Both the position numbers and the translations under genes were made by a program. This document shows positions 39,247 to 52,231 of a stretch of DNA of 64,000 nucleotides, piece after piece; within the stretch, counting starts at the first letter, position 1; the number at the start of each line of letters is the position of its first letter. The notes under the pieces are model-generated. The model did no database searches. It was not told where the DNA came from and saw nothing but the letters and a program-made list of their open reading frames with translations. This DNA is from Trileptium ribeirensis. Lineage: Eukaryota > Nematoda > Enoplea > Enoplida > Thoracostomopsidae. The stretch spans positions 1 through 64,000 of the forward strand of contig JASANE010005230.1 in assembly GCA_030248225.1 (NCBI GenBank), given 5' to 3'.

Positions 39247-40841
39247 AATATTTTAATGATATTTTTGATCTTTGCATGTTAAAAAGATCAGTTTTAACAT
39301 TAAATATTCTTATAAACAATCCATTTCGTTAGCTATTTTCTACAAAGTAATATAGTAATTAGGCTTTGTCAACTGTCCTGATTGTCCTTTGTCAAATATT
39401 TTGCCCGTCATGAATGTAAAAAACCGTCCTGATTTATGTGTTTGTAACGACATCAGCGAACGTAAGCATGTGGATCATGCTGCGAATAATCGCGCTTATT
39501 GTCTCATTCACAAGTCCTTCGAACTAAATTATAGTTTCATTAGTCTTCACGGCAAAATTTATTGAAAAATTGTTTGGTTTTTAAATGATCCCATCGTACT
39601 ACCACGGCAATTCCACTTCGCTTTTTAAGTAATGATAACTGTAAGGATTGTCTAGTAACTATGTTTCCAGTTGAACAATAGAAGATCTTTGTTTTATCGT
39701 GCAGAAATCATTATAAAGTTAAGCAGCATGCCTGTTTACGAGTGATCAAACCCTCACTGGCGGCGGAGTTCCCAGGTTTTTAGCTAAACTTCCTACATTC
39801 TGACATTTAGGCAGTGGAGTCATGACTAGTAAGCATCATGCGGGGCTACTGACCTATACTTATCATAAGCATCGATGTCGGTTTTCACGGTAATATAACA
39901 TTTTGATAGTCTTCTTGCAGTAATGTTTGTTGTTATTCTATTATAAAAAATACATCAAATTTAGTTAGCTGATGCTTTTTAGCTTGTGAACACATTAATT
40001 GAATTGTTTAAATTCTTCACTCAAATTAATTATAGTGTGTTGCGTACCGCTTTTATGTAATGTTTTAATGGTCTTTTAGTGTAAATTATGTGTTATAATG
40101 TTCTGATTTGGAAAAGCTAAATGGTATAGCTTAAAGAAAAGATGTCGCTGAACAAAATTGAACGGATTTATATAAATATGTTGCTACTTATTGATTCAGT
40201 GAGAAGACGATAGTCCTCTGGAACCCTGTGTTGTGGCACATCCGTCCTCACTTAACATTTTTCATCTGTAGGCTATATATAAATAATTTTACATTTTAGC
40301 TACAAGACGATTACACGTATATAAGTAAATACCATATTTACTCCCAATATAAATGCCAGTTTTTAGATATAAAGACCTTAGATATATGCCCGGCACTGCC
40401 CTGTCACCCATAATATATATAGAGATATCACGGCACTTGCTAAGATCGTTCTGAAATCGTCGATTTTATAGTTTACTTATCTCTTATCATTTTCACATGT
40501 AATTCGTAATAAGTGTTTAATGCCTTGTACATCGGCTACTAAAGTTTCACTGTGTGTGCCTGCTAAACACTTTAAATCAATCAGGTTTGAAGTGACCGGC
40601 TAATTTCGTTAACATAATCTATAAATGCTTCGCTAATTCTAATATATTTTTCATTCTTAGTACATATACATTCCTAGAAGCGGCGAAATCTTAAGTATAC
40701 TGCATAATCAAGAGTATGACATAGGATTTATAAAGCAAGTTGACCAAAACTGCGCACCCACAACACGTGGATTCTAAAAATTTTCCCCACCATCAGAAAT
40801 GCGTGCTGCATGAGTTGTATCAATGTAGTACAGTGGCGTCG

Positions 40842-41010
40842 CCAGAAAATATCAGTTGGTGAGACACACATTTATTGTGACCCGACTCAGTAGATTGGTG
40901 ACACTGATCCCAGCTGAAAAAATGGTTTTTGCAGTTGTACGCTAGGGACCAAGCAACCAAAATAGGAGTAGGGCATTTGCTCCCTGTGCCATTGCGTAGC
41001 GATGCCCCTA
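40842..41010. repeat. hAT-like remnant
   Basis: Starts CAGTGGCGTCGCCAG and ends GCGTAGCGATGCCCCT, a loose inverted pair of the kind seen at hAT MITE ends. No clear 8-bp duplication. Old and diverged. Confidence 0.4.
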
Positions 41011-42689
41011 ACGTAATATTTATAATCCGAGTAAAATTTCGTAAGATTTAGCTACTAAAAACAGCAGGAAGTGATGGGTGTGTTTTATCATGATTGAACT
41101 GATATATGTTTTGATAGACGACATTGTGTAAAAATGTATAGTTCATATAAATGTGTGTAATATAGATATATCTGTTCGCTGCATTCTTTACTTTCCTTTT
41201 TTGTGTATTAAAACTTCAATAACTAAAAATTACATCAACCGTTCGATGCTTTTATCTACGGCGTTCGTAATAAAAAACTGTTCTTAAGTGAAGGCCACCA
41301 AAAAAGGGTGTAGGGCTTTTCCCTACAATATTGACAACAAGCCTATATACATTGGTTTGAGTCTTCACGAAAGCTATGATAGCAATCTACTATGCATCAT
41401 TGACGTATATATAGTTTTTATTATGATCAGATCTTTTTCCTTTACTGTATCAGCGGAATACTTGAGTGTAGATACCTTTACACGCCTGGGTCAAACGGGG
41501 CACCAGGATTTTGTCATGGAAGGTGTCCGATGCCATAATTTCGATGTTTCTGAGAGATACGGCAGGAGACCACAGTCACATTCCAAAGTTTGGCAGAGAC
41601 GTTTTCAGCAAGGGTGGCCGTTGATAAAAAAAATTTTGTTGACCAGTCCCGCGGGCCGGGCGGTGCGAATACAATTTTGGAAAAATCGGATATATTGGGA
41701 AATATCATGAGTTTTAAAAATTTCGGCACTCTATCTTACAACCCCGACTTGCTGGGTCCATCTATCTCGCCCGAGCCGACGGAATCTGGACTTTTATGGA
41801 TTAAATCATATTCGGTCAATTATCTTTTCTGTAAATGGTTAGTGATATAAAAGATTGTGTTTTATCAACTATTTTATAATTTATCCTTATTACTACGATG
41901 ATTGTTCGTTTTTGTAATAGACTATTCGTCGTTCATACGTTTATGCGTCCTTTGCCAACTCTATCTCTCCCATACACTGCTATTCAATATGTTTCGCAGC
42001 TTAATGTTAGCATGCTCCGTGTGAAATTCGAACACTAATTGTGTTTGTCGGCTCAGGGTTAATTCATCCCGTAATAATTTATGTTAGGAATTCATTTGAA
42101 AACGTAGAAAAGTTTAAGGAAGCCAACATAAATTTTTGAAAATTCAACGAAATTTTGTCATACTTAGATTTATCTAACAATTACGTAATTTTACAGAATT
42201 TCATTATTTGCTTTATCCAAGTATTCGGTATTTTGCATGTGAACTAGAGTACCCCATCATTCATCGCATATCTAAAAAATATATAAGGATGATCTGAAGA
42301 TTGGACTGTATTATGTTGCTATTAGACTCTGGAATACCCATATGCAATACTCCACAAAGCTGTTTAAAAGAGCATCTCAATTTTGGCTCATTTTAAAAGA
42401 TGCCATTAAATCCTACAGCAGTTGATTCTATATTATGTGTTAACATTAACGTCCAATATGATGCTGCTTGTGTACTAACATTTTTTATTCATAAATACTT
42501 GAGCATTGCGATGATTAAATCGAATTCTGTGCTAGTTGATACAATGCTTAAAAAATTCGTTGCCGGTTGCTCGGATGCCGCTGGCAATGTGCTGCCGTTC
42601 TCTTACATTACATGTAAAATTCTCATTAAAGTGTTTGTCAACATTACATGATAACATGATAACATTATATGATAATTAATGGCCATATA

Positions 42690-42895
42690 TGTTCAAGGAC
42701 TGAGGTCCCAGGGGGTAGCCGGTCCTCGGAAGGGAGACCTTCGATTTGGCGCCTTGAAAAGCACCTATGGATTCGGCGTCTCCAGAAGGTTGTCGGGTGA
42801 CTTATCAGGTTAGGAAGTGGGATATCCGAGCCCTCGGCCGAGGAGGTAATTCCTTACCTCAGTGAGATAACCCCTACCCCTGTATGAGTGTGCAT
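42690..42895. repeat. GC-rich dispersed element
   Basis: GC-rich block with paired words (CCGGTCCTCGG; GCCCTCGGCCGAGGAGG) and the end GATAACCCCTACCCCTGTAT before a GAGTGTGCATG word. The GATAACCC and GCATG end resembles 26265-26490. Confidence 0.35.
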
Positions 42896-43350
42896 GATTA
42901 ATAGTACTGTTACGGTTGGTCTATGTGAACCACTGTTACGCAACCAAATAGTTAACTATTTCCGGCTTCTCTTGTCTGTATCGGACGATATGTTTAAGAT
43001 TTTGGCATACACGTAATGTAAAATAATGAAATAGACTCGACGGTTGAACGTGAGTTATATTTATGTTGTATGTTATATATCCATTTTGAATGAATTGTAT
43101 GTTTTATTTTACGTCATATTTAGCTAGATGTTCCGTTTTTTACTAGACCATAGCTACGGGGGCAAAGGGGCAGCTTAGCTCTGCTGCTCCAGTTTGAGCC
43201 CTGATTCTGTGATGGAGAACTGACACATTCATTTTGTTATTCATATCACACATTTGAACCTCTTAGAAGTCGTCCAGTCACACCTGCTTAGTTGCACTAG
43301 CTACGGGGCTGGTTTTATTCCTGGAACTGTATATTTTTCGAGCAATAATT

Positions 43351-43696
43351 GTGTGCACTAGAGACGACTTTGGGTCCAAATTTTTAGGCCCGACCCTACA
43401 ATTTGCAGTCCCGAACCGACTCGACTGCAGCCTTTCAGGGTACATGCTCTATATGTGCACCACAAAATCCCCGGAGAAAAAGTTGTTTCGCGCAGTACTT
43501 ATTCTGTAGCATATGTATTACACAAGTATTCTGATTAAGCGCAGCTGGGTTCACGAAATCCTAGCTTGGTATTTTTTATGTACAGCAAAAATTGGTATTA
43601 GTTGGGGCATGCCTGAATTTGACCCGACTCGGATCTATTACCAGACCCGACCCTACCTCGCCTGGACTCCCCTCGACTACGGTCTCTAGTGTACAC
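43351..43696. mobile_element. Inverted-repeat MITE with CACTAGAGAC ends
   Basis: The left end GTGTGCACTAGAGAC and the right end, whose complement is GTGTACACTAGAGAC, differ at one position and lie 346 bp apart. CACTAGAGAC-type ends are hAT-like, but no 8-bp duplication is visible. The interior has repeated CCCGACCCTAC and GACTCG words. Confidence 0.65.
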
Positions 43697-44547
43697 AGTA
43701 AATCCAGCTACCAAATATGTTGAATTAGAGTAACAAAAATTTTCTACTGTTTCAAAAATGTATGTAAGGCAGTATTTCAGAATGACAACAATATTTCAGT
43801 CGTAAATATTTTTAGTCCAGTAAATTTCGGTAAACTGGAGTTAATTTTTCCCAAATGTTTGGGAAATTTTTTTAAATGGGAAATCGGCTAATATTGAGAG
43901 TACCGAATAATTAGGAACAGTTCGTCCCAATTATTTCCACAGTCAAAATGTCCAGTACCAGTTTGCTTGCACAATCCGTAGCGCAGAAATGTCTGGTACT
44001 AGTTTGTTTTAAATCCTTGCTAAAAATTAATACTAATATTTGGTTCAACGAACTATTGTCAAAAAATTCAAAGAAATGATTTTTACTGTAGCGTCCTTGA
44101 TTAAACCAAATTACAATAAATTAACAACTAATCAACCTTAATCTTACAACTGATAAGCAACTGAAACATATTTTTGCAGAACATTTACATCGCTAAAGTA
44201 TATAATATTCCGACACTGACAGTCTATGCCGATTGTGCCGTTTCGCTTAAATATTCAGTTCTTAGTTATTTTAATTTTAGTTAAAAAAATCTATTGTGAA
44301 TATTTAAACTAAATATTTGGAGCACCGTAGGTTGTCGGCAAATTTTTCTAAAATTAAATTTGGTACTCAGAAATACTGTATATTTTTGCTCACTAAAGTT
44401 TAGAACAATAAACAGGCTACAATTATAGCCAAGTATAAAATATATGACTTCATATAGGAAATATTCTTTCTACATGATGCAACACACAAGTTTTCAATGA
44501 AATGAAGGGGTAAAATTTCACGCGAATACACCCTGTGTATATATAAT

Positions 44548-44940
44548 TCCCAACTACTGTTGGACCTTTAGTGCACTAAATCCGAGAAAAATACTTGATT
44601 TTTGTACCAAATCCACAACTTTATAGAAAATAAGCATAAACCATTATGCTACTTTGCCGCAAAGATATATTGACCTAGTTGTGCCTTTTAATGCTTTTGG
44701 TCATAGCCTAGCTTTAGTTTGAGATACCGACATTTGAAGCGAATTTCTGCTCGTTTCTGTACTATAATCTTGTGGTGGTAGTATAATAGCAGTTTATTAC
44801 GTAGGAGAATTTTGTTTATGAAGAGTTTAGAGTTTATGAACATTATGTTTCCGATTTTGATTTTCTTCTTTATTTCTCCTCTTTTTTTCAATTATTAATG
44901 TCCGACAATTTTTACGGTAGGTGGGTATTTGCCCACCAAG
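44548..44940. repeat. Possible relative of the 34536-35112 element
   Basis: Begins TTCCCAACTACTGTTGG and ends with ACGGTAGGTGGG, a diverged inverted pair like that at 34536-35112. Old copy; boundaries approximate. Confidence 0.35.
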
Positions 44941-46619
44941 GCGCTTAATATTTTATAATATGTGATGATATGGTTCTATAGACTGATATGTCGTGTGCTG
45001 TAAATTACTTAAATTTGCTGTATAACTGGAGTAAAGTTACGATTGTTGCTAACTTTCGACCATCTCAAATTGCGGTTACATATTACACCCAAGTAATTAG
45101 TAACCTTAGTGTTAATAAAAAAGGAGCTTCGGGATACAGTTGTAGCGACTGTTTATAATACAGCTCTCGCGCCTAATCATAATTCAGTAAGCTGTAAAAC
45201 AAATGATCTGTGAAGGAATAAACAGCCAAGCGTTACAGTGAGTACTAAGACTCGCGAATCGAAAATATGGTAATTCTTAATAAAGGAAATTTCCTAGTCT
45301 GGAATGCGTTGATTGTAGGTACACCGGAATGGAAAATTTGGAAACTGAAAGTTTGGTACTTTTATAATTTTCGAATCCGTGAACTTGCGGACTGAAAATA
45401 TGTTAAAATCGGCAATATGGCTCGGGAATTTCGAAATGGCAATTTTGGATCTTGTAGTTTTACAGAGCAACAAATAGTCCTATACTTATAGACATTAAAT
45501 TTTCACAAATGATTTTACTGAATAATATGAAATTTTGATTAGTCAACTAACTGTCTAACGTTTTGTTTAACCCTAACTTCTGAATTAATCTTGTAATGTT
45601 TGACAAACGCAAGTGATGACTAGAACTCGAATTTGGTTGTATAATTCCAATCGCCGTGTACAATAACTGCGCTATCTAGCAGCTGTTGCAAGATTCCTTA
45701 ATGAGCCTCACAAAGCGAACGATGAACGCGCATGCAAAGGTACATCAACTACACAAACTCTGTTAACACAGCGTTGTACGACGTGCCCTGGTGTCAATAT
45801 GGAAATATACGATATCGCAAGTACAAAATTTTCAGAACTATTTGTTAAATATAGTCACACAACTATTTATTGTATATCCTAGGATTACTTCTTGCACTAA
45901 GGGATCCCAGCTTTACCACGAGATTTGGCCATTGTGGCGAGACGATTCCGACTTCCTTATGAACTTGATGTTGGTCTAAAGGGAAACGGTTAGCTTAGCA
46001 GTCCGCTGACGGGTTCATCAGGGTGTTTGGCCTGGGTCCTATTTTGGTCCACGGGTTGATGGTCCCACGAAACAGGGTAAACCTTAGGCCTGCAAACACC
46101 TAATAAGGCTGACCCGCCTTTCCCGCATTTCCTTAATCTCATTTTTGTTCCTACTCCTGTGTAGTTTCTACGGACATCGGGGAGGGTCATATTAGTTTCA
46201 GCGCGCGCCGCCCAATGTTATTGTGTGCTTGAACACCGGTGGGCGTGGTATCTCGATTGTGGGAGTTTTTTACTAGTGCTCGCCCGAACACTTATACTGT
46301 TGATATTTAAGGGAAGTTTCCAATCTGTATATCCACTCGGTTCCTATGAACGCTGGTAGATTTAATATTGCGGTTTTCCAGTTCGGTTCCATGAGCGTTG
46401 GACGAATCGGGAAGCGTATTCCGCATCTCGAGTAATGTCTATCATGTTGAGGTTGAGCACTGGTAATCATGAGATTTCTCGACCCCGAATTCACCCTGTG
46501 CTCAGAAATGACCCCAAACGTGGTACAATTGATAACAGCCACCCCCTTATACCTAAACGCCCCCAAGTATTCAGGGTTAAACCCTGAAGGGCGTTACATT
46601 ATAACGTTTGAAAAAAGAA

Positions 46620-46725
46620 CAGCTTAGAGGACCTTAGCTTAGGCTAAGACTAAGGCTTAGGCTTAGTATATCGAGAAAGGCATGGCCTGCATTTTATTTA
46701 TGTCCCTCAGGGTTACTTTGGCCCC
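46620..46725. repeat. CTAAGGC / TATATCGAGA repeat, copy 2
   Basis: CTTAGGCTAAGACTAAGGCTT runs into AGTATATCGAGAAAGG and then CAGGGTTACTTTGG, in the same order as at 27838-27925. It lies close to the left side of the GC-rich retroelement block. Confidence 0.6.
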
Positions 46726-47542
46726 TAAACGGATTCGTGGAGACGCGGGGGCGTCCCTTCGTTTTCAGGTCAAGTAAGTTTTTTAAGAAAGATCACCCAG
46801 ACTGGCCTTTTATCTACCCTGCGGACCACTCCTGAGAGACTGTCCTCTTGCCTGCCATCACTCCAGAAGGCTTGCCTCTGATTCCCTAACTATTCACACC
46901 ATCGAGACTAAACGCCCGGGCATCCCTAAAGATGCTACCGCTCGTTGGATTCCTTTCGGTTTTCTGGGCTGCTGTAGGTGTTGCGTGTGTGAATTGGATT
47001 CTGAAACCTTAGGCAGAAGTTGTTACCGAAAATTTAGTAGCTCTGTAAGTTGCATGAGAACACTTCCTGAGTCCGCAACATTGTCTCTACTTTTGGGAAA
47101 TTTCCTGCTAAAATCATTGGTAACTTGTAACATCCCAATTTTATGAAGACGGTAAAACGCGCGAAGGGTAGCAAATTTTGTAGGGAACAAGGGCAACGGA
47201 CGACCGGACACCGGAGAAGTGTGGCCTCTTGATAAAAGAATCATTGTGCAGTGTTATTACTATTGTATAAAAATAAACTATTGTACTTCATGTATACTGT
47301 GTTTGTAAGGTCACACTCCACCGCTCGGAGGTGCACGGGACGATTTTGGCACCGAAAATGGACAACAAGTATCATGATTAGGGGTGTCCGGTCGGTCCTC
47401 GTGAAAGTATTGGTTGATGTCATGATATATGTATATATATATCGCGTGTAAAATACTTTGCATAATCTGTATGTATTTTTATGTACCGGACGGAGTACGT
47501 TTGGAGCGGCCGGAGTCGATGGATCACTGGGATTTTTGAGAC

Positions 47543-47549
47543 TATAAAA
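47543..47549 (+). promoter_or_regulatory. TATA box, possible LTR promoter
   Basis: TATAAAA in a GC-richer context (GAGACTATAAAAACGG), about 4.7 kb upstream of env. It is the best core-promoter candidate at the left side of the retroelement. No matching 3' copy is in the window to prove that it belongs to an LTR. Confidence 0.35.
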
Positions 47550-48756
47550 ACGGTCCTCCTGAGCCGGGTCCAAGCGCACACGCCGGGGGATTATCGTATT
47601 GGTAGCTGCTGTGCAACTGGGTTGTTACGCGTTGCGTATATTCGGTATCTATGTATATGCTCATTGAATCATGGGATCAGAGGGTATCAGGACGACTCAA
47701 AAATTTTTCTTAGAGCAGGCCGAACAGAATTTTGGCCTCCGAGAACCGAAATCGTGGGTGCTTTGGAGCACAACATTTCTAAGATACTATTTTTGGGGTG
47801 CGACACAAAAATTCAATTTTTGGGTTTCCTACAAATTTTGGGGGAACGGGGATGACTAAACCCTCTTGAGGACACTACTGAGATGTCAGATCGCCCCGGC
47901 GGGTCTAAAATTTTGGATCCCCTAAATACTTACGGATCCCCGAACAGGCGCTTAAGCCTCCAATTTTCTACGTCCAAAAAGACACCCAAAACAAATAAAA
48001 GTTCCTGATTTTTGGAGCCCGGGGCACTTATCGGGTCCTCCCCTAACTCTTTAGTCCAAAACCGCGGCCGCCCACCCCCTCGGGTCCGCTCAGGATCCCC
48101 TAAATTTAAAGGAGACATCAAAATTCTCGTTTTCGGGCGCCTAAATCGGCCTCTAACAGGCCTCCTATAAAAGAAATATTAAATCTCAAATTCTCAGATT
48201 CTGGTCCTGCCCCCGGCCGCCTACTGGTTTTAGATCCCGAGATATCGGCAAAAATGTGCCGATATCCCTATGAGAAAACGGCGCCCTGAACGCCACTATA
48301 TTCTGCTTTTAAAATTTTCTCGCCCCGACCAGGGCGAGGTTTAGTTGTTTACAGGGCCGTTTTGGCCACTGCCCAGCAATAAGCTACATTTTCCTTGGTA
48401 TGTTTCTTTGTTATGCCGCGCCTGATGTGGTTATGCTTAGCAATGTTTACGTTTAAAGGGTTTACACATATTGATCGTGATGATTATTTGTTTTATAGTT
48501 ATTGGAGAGTGTGTCGGGAAGGCTTGCGTTTCGAAATTTGAATTAACAGTAGCGACTCGCGAAAGGGCAGGAAAAAAGGGGGGTTTCAGTCAGAGAAGTA
48601 GAAAAAAAGGCGACGACATTTTTCAGAGCTGGAACCAGTCGAGTCGTCGCACACAGAGATCGACGCGCTAAGTCGGCGGTTGTCGCCGTTTTTCTTATGT
48701 TCTCAGTTTAGGGTTTTGCCGTGTTTTTCTTTTGGTCTGTTTTCGTCAGTCCGGGT

Positions 48757-49393
48757 GGACTCCTCGACCTGCAGACGCGTGGAGGAGGTCCGCCCGAGTG
48801 TTCCTGATACTTTTTAGACTGTATTGATCGAGTTTAGGACCTGGGACAGCCTTCGCGGGGGCTGTGGCGTCCGCTGGATGCCTCGCGCCCAAGCGAGTGC
48901 TGTGCCCGCGCTGCGGAGAGGGGTTGAGTATTGGACAAAATTTGAACCAGAATAGTGCCAAAATTTCAACAAAAGACGGGAGGGCACCCTCGCGCTCGAC
49001 TGGTTCCCCACCCCCTGGGTCGTATTTATCGTTAGTGCCCAGGGGGTGACTCGCTTGAAGAGTTTTAGCGTATTATGTCGTTTAGTTGCGATTGCTCAGA
49101 TGTATGTTGGGTTAGGTGCCTGCCAGGTGTTCCGCATAGGATTCGAAATAAGCTACAGACGTTATTGGCCAACGTTATCAAAGAAATTGGGAGGCTACGT
49201 TTTAGGAGTCCAGGGTTGTTTAGGGTGGACCCTTCTACAGCGGACGCGTGGAAGGGGCCCGCCCGGGGATCGCACATGGGAAACTTCCGAAAGTTTTCTC
49301 GCGCAGGCCTAAGCACTAGAGGGCAGCCCTTGTGGGTGCTGTGGTGTCCAACGGATGCCCCTGCCCCTCGCTCCCACAAGTGCTGGGCCGCGC
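48757..49393 (+). repeat. Diverged direct duplication in the leader, offset about 465 bp
   Basis: GGGTGGACTCCT, GACGCGTGGA and GTCCGCCCG around 48755-48800 recur as GGGTGGACCCTT, GACGCGTGGA and GCCCGCCCG around 49217-49265. AGCCTTCGCGGGGGCTGTGG near 48850 recurs as AGCCCTTGTGGGTGCTGTGG near 49325. Both are followed by a (C/A)GGATGCC word and AGTGCTG. Order is kept and divergence is clear, so this is an old tandem duplication or two copies of one module. Confidence 0.6.
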
Positions 49394-50968
49394 CTTACTA
49401 GTTAAGTCGAGTAGATTCGAGTAGAAGAAATTTCATAGGAAAATTTCAGAGATGCGTCCGGCGGAAGAAATTGTGGGAGGGCAGTCAGAAAATCAGCTAG
49501 GCATGTGTTTTAATGAGGAGCACAATAGAGCTTAAGGTTTAGGCATAGGGTTCCGCGTTTCTAAAAGAGCCCTAGCGGACTCATCGGACATCATTTCGTC
49601 ATCCAAACTTAGGCCGACACTTACTAGGGGATAGCAGCTCTTAAATCAGCTTAGGGACCGGCTGAAAAAAACAGTACCCGTGTTCTAGGAAACGTCGTTT
49701 CTGAGTACCAATAGTTTTCCTTCGCTCGAAAACTGGTAATGTCAAAGGGTACGAAGAATTGAAATTTTCTTCAATCACAACTCAGGTAGCGTTGGAAAGT
49801 ATATTGTGATAACATTGTAATGTCCATGTTTTCGAAAGTTGCTTTGCATTTTGAAATGCTATGTTGGCAAAAGAGGGAGCGCCCCAAAATAAATATTTGA
49901 CGTGTGCATTTTCTTAGGCGAAATCGGTAAATAACCCCATTTTTTGGAAATGCTAGCGACTCCCTTTTTATTTTGAAATAACTAGCAGCCCTTCCTACGA
50001 CGAGCAAAGGGCACCCCAATTTTTCGTTTCCAGTCTTCGTTTGCATGTCCCTTCCCCGTCACCCCGCTATCAACACCTTCTCCCCGCTAGCCCATGTCTG
50101 CTCGCCAAATTGAGGACTTGTGTTTCGTACCCCAACTAGTCCTGGCAGTGCTCGCACCCCGCCCGCCCTATTAGCCGTTCGCACCCTTGTTTATTCCCCG
50201 CATTAAATCGTTAGTCGGTGTGGAGAAATGGCTCATCCTGTAGATTAGAGCAGGGCATCTCGTGCCCGCGAACAAGGAGATCTTCCCCAGATCCCAGACT
50301 CTAACCAAATAGTGGAATTTGGGGGAATAACGGGTCAGCCTCATTACCTGTGAGCAGGCCTAGGGGATGACCCTCCCTCAGGGGGACCTCCATACCTCTA
50401 GACACGTGGGCCACTATAGGGGCCAGGCCGAACACCCTGGTAAACCCGCCGGCGGCCTACTAAGCTAAGCGGTTCCTATCGGTTTGACCAGAGTCCACCG
50501 GGGAATCGTGTAAGCCGGGGTTGTCCGGGCACCACCGTGAATATTGAGAGGAGTGCAGCTGGGATCCCTTAGGGCCAGAACTGGTCCTAGTACATAAAAA
50601 AATGGGGGCTACGCCGTGAGGGCGTCAATAAGGTTTCGAGTGGAGCAAGTTTAGAAACTCATCAAGCGCCGGACCTCTCGCATTCGTAGGCAAGGAATTG
50701 TTAATGGGGTGTGCAGGATCGACCAAACAGTAGTACAAGTTATTGTACAACATTCATAGGTGTGAAGTATTGGTGTGTATTTTCAGTGTGGCCCATGGGG
50801 CGCGGAGACGCAGCATCATGATGAGACTTAATCGTTGTTTTGGACCCTAAAATGACAAGTATTTTCATGTGACATTAGTAACTCTGTTACTCATCCATGG
50901 TCAAATGTGTTTGCGTGTCTCGTGGACCCAGTCAAGTGACCATAATTGCGAGGAGTCGTAGCTGTACG

Positions 50969-50995
50969 ATGGCGAAGAAGCCTAGCGCATATCAG
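50969..50995 (+). CDS. Possible tiny coding exon with splice donor (speculative)
   Basis: ATG starts MAKKPSAYQ and reaches CAG followed by GTGAATG, a donor-like site in phase 0. Read through, the frame stops after 17 codons. Spliced to the acceptor at 51079 it would stop within a few codons. The acceptors at 60881 and 62324 both precede an ATG, so joining this exon to either would keep frame. That would resemble the spliced env RNA of gypsy-type elements. This is inference from splice signals only. Confidence 0.2.
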
Positions 50996-51079
50996 GTGAA
51001 TGTCGAGTACGTATTACATTGAAACGTGGTACCGTCGTGTGTGGCAATTAACCAAATGGAATTGTTAAAATCGTTTCAG

Positions 51080-51128
51080 GCAATATAGCTACAACAGAAA
51101 TTGTTATTTGTATTCGTCGCCCTAACGG
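51080..51128 (+). other. Exon-like segment between good splice sites
   Basis: Preceded by AAATCGTTTCAG and followed by GTAAGC, 49 nt long, open in the frame reading NIATTEIVICIRRPN. It has coding-like codon use and no recognised homology. It could be a leader exon or chance. Confidence 0.25.
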
Positions 51129-52231
51129 TAAGCATTATACTTGAACTGTGCGAACAATCGTCGGCTTATATTAACTGTACACAATTGTGGCCTTTGCCGA
51201 GCCGGCCCGCGAATCAGCGAAATTGTCATTGCGGCATCGACGTGTGATTTCCAAGCATCAACGCCAACGTTATTAGAGCGGTTCGCGGTCGGACTTTGCC
51301 ATACGGACGTTCGCCGACTAATTTAGCGAGCCTCAGCATATTCCGCGACCACTTACATTTCGGTTCACGGGTTACGGGCATCATAATTTCGGGACTATTC
51401 TCGGTTGCTGTACGCCAATTGGTTAACGGCCTGCCGGCGTGTACGACAATCACATCCAGGGTGGACCGCGAAGCAATCGTCATCAGAAGAATAATCATTG
51501 CCAACGGACTAAATTTATATGGTCAGTGTTATAGTATAATTTTGTCATTATCTTGGGCATTGTATTTTGTTAACGAATAGAGGGTGTTATAGCTTGCAGG
51601 TAATCCAAACATTGATCATAAAGCGCTTGTACACGGTGATTATTAATAAGTATATAAAACACGTGCCTCCAAGTTGCCTGAACTAGCGCCGCTGGTGTAG
51701 CTGGTTGAAATAGCTTGGGAGATTTCTCAAATCGTCTGCTAATACTAGTGAATTTCCAAGGGCCCTCTTTTGCGGGAAAGGAATTTTAGGTAAGCCCATT
51801 AATATCGGTCACTGATAGGAAACAATCTCTCTCGGGCTAAATCCGGTAATCAGTAAAGTACCAAGTGAGGTGTTAGTTATAGCTTCACCCTTGTCAACTA
51901 AGTTGCTAGTTGTGCTGGCGGAATAGAACCCAATAGACGTTTGTGATAAGGGGACGATAAGACCCTAGTAGTAGTGAATTTGAGGTCCGCAAAGCGAAAA
52001 GTTCACACAACCAGACACATACCTAAGGAATAGGTACACGAGTGCTTTAGAGAATTAAAATCTTGCTCAACAGTAGAGACTTCGCGGTAAAGAAAACACA
52101 TATAGCAACGTATATATTATATCATCCGTACCCACGTCGGACTGGGACCACGGACGCCACACAAACTCAAAACAAATAGGAATTGATATTTAAATTCGGA
52201 TCAAAATGTCATTGCCAGCGAGCGCGAATAG

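Larger units (their letters stand above)
38769..46950. other. Intergenic region without a supported gene
   Basis: About 8 kb. The start should include the 3' UTR of the APBB-like gene. The rest is AT-rich with repeat fragments. Open frames up to about 140 codons (for example 41288-41710) lack family motifs; the 41510-41740 stretch looks like a dispersed repeat. At 46000-46600 GC content rises and short frames appear on the minus strand, none recognisable. Confidence 0.65.
47000..52205 (+). other. Long leader of the retroelement, no recognised gene
   Basis: About 5 kb of GC-richer DNA before env with no frame over about 125 codons. It may contain the 5' LTR (a TATA box lies at 47543), an untranslated leader, introns or a decayed gag. 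A partly duplicated segment is at 48757-49390. Short exon-like pieces sit at 50969-50995 and 51080-51128. The stretch 51141-51580 looks weakly coding, but its frames are interrupted and I recognise nothing in them. Confidence 0.5.

Noticed and set aside
41288..41710. 140-codon open frame on the plus strand
   Set aside because: Begins at a non-ATG codon, runs through AT-rich DNA into a repeat-like block, and has no known motif.
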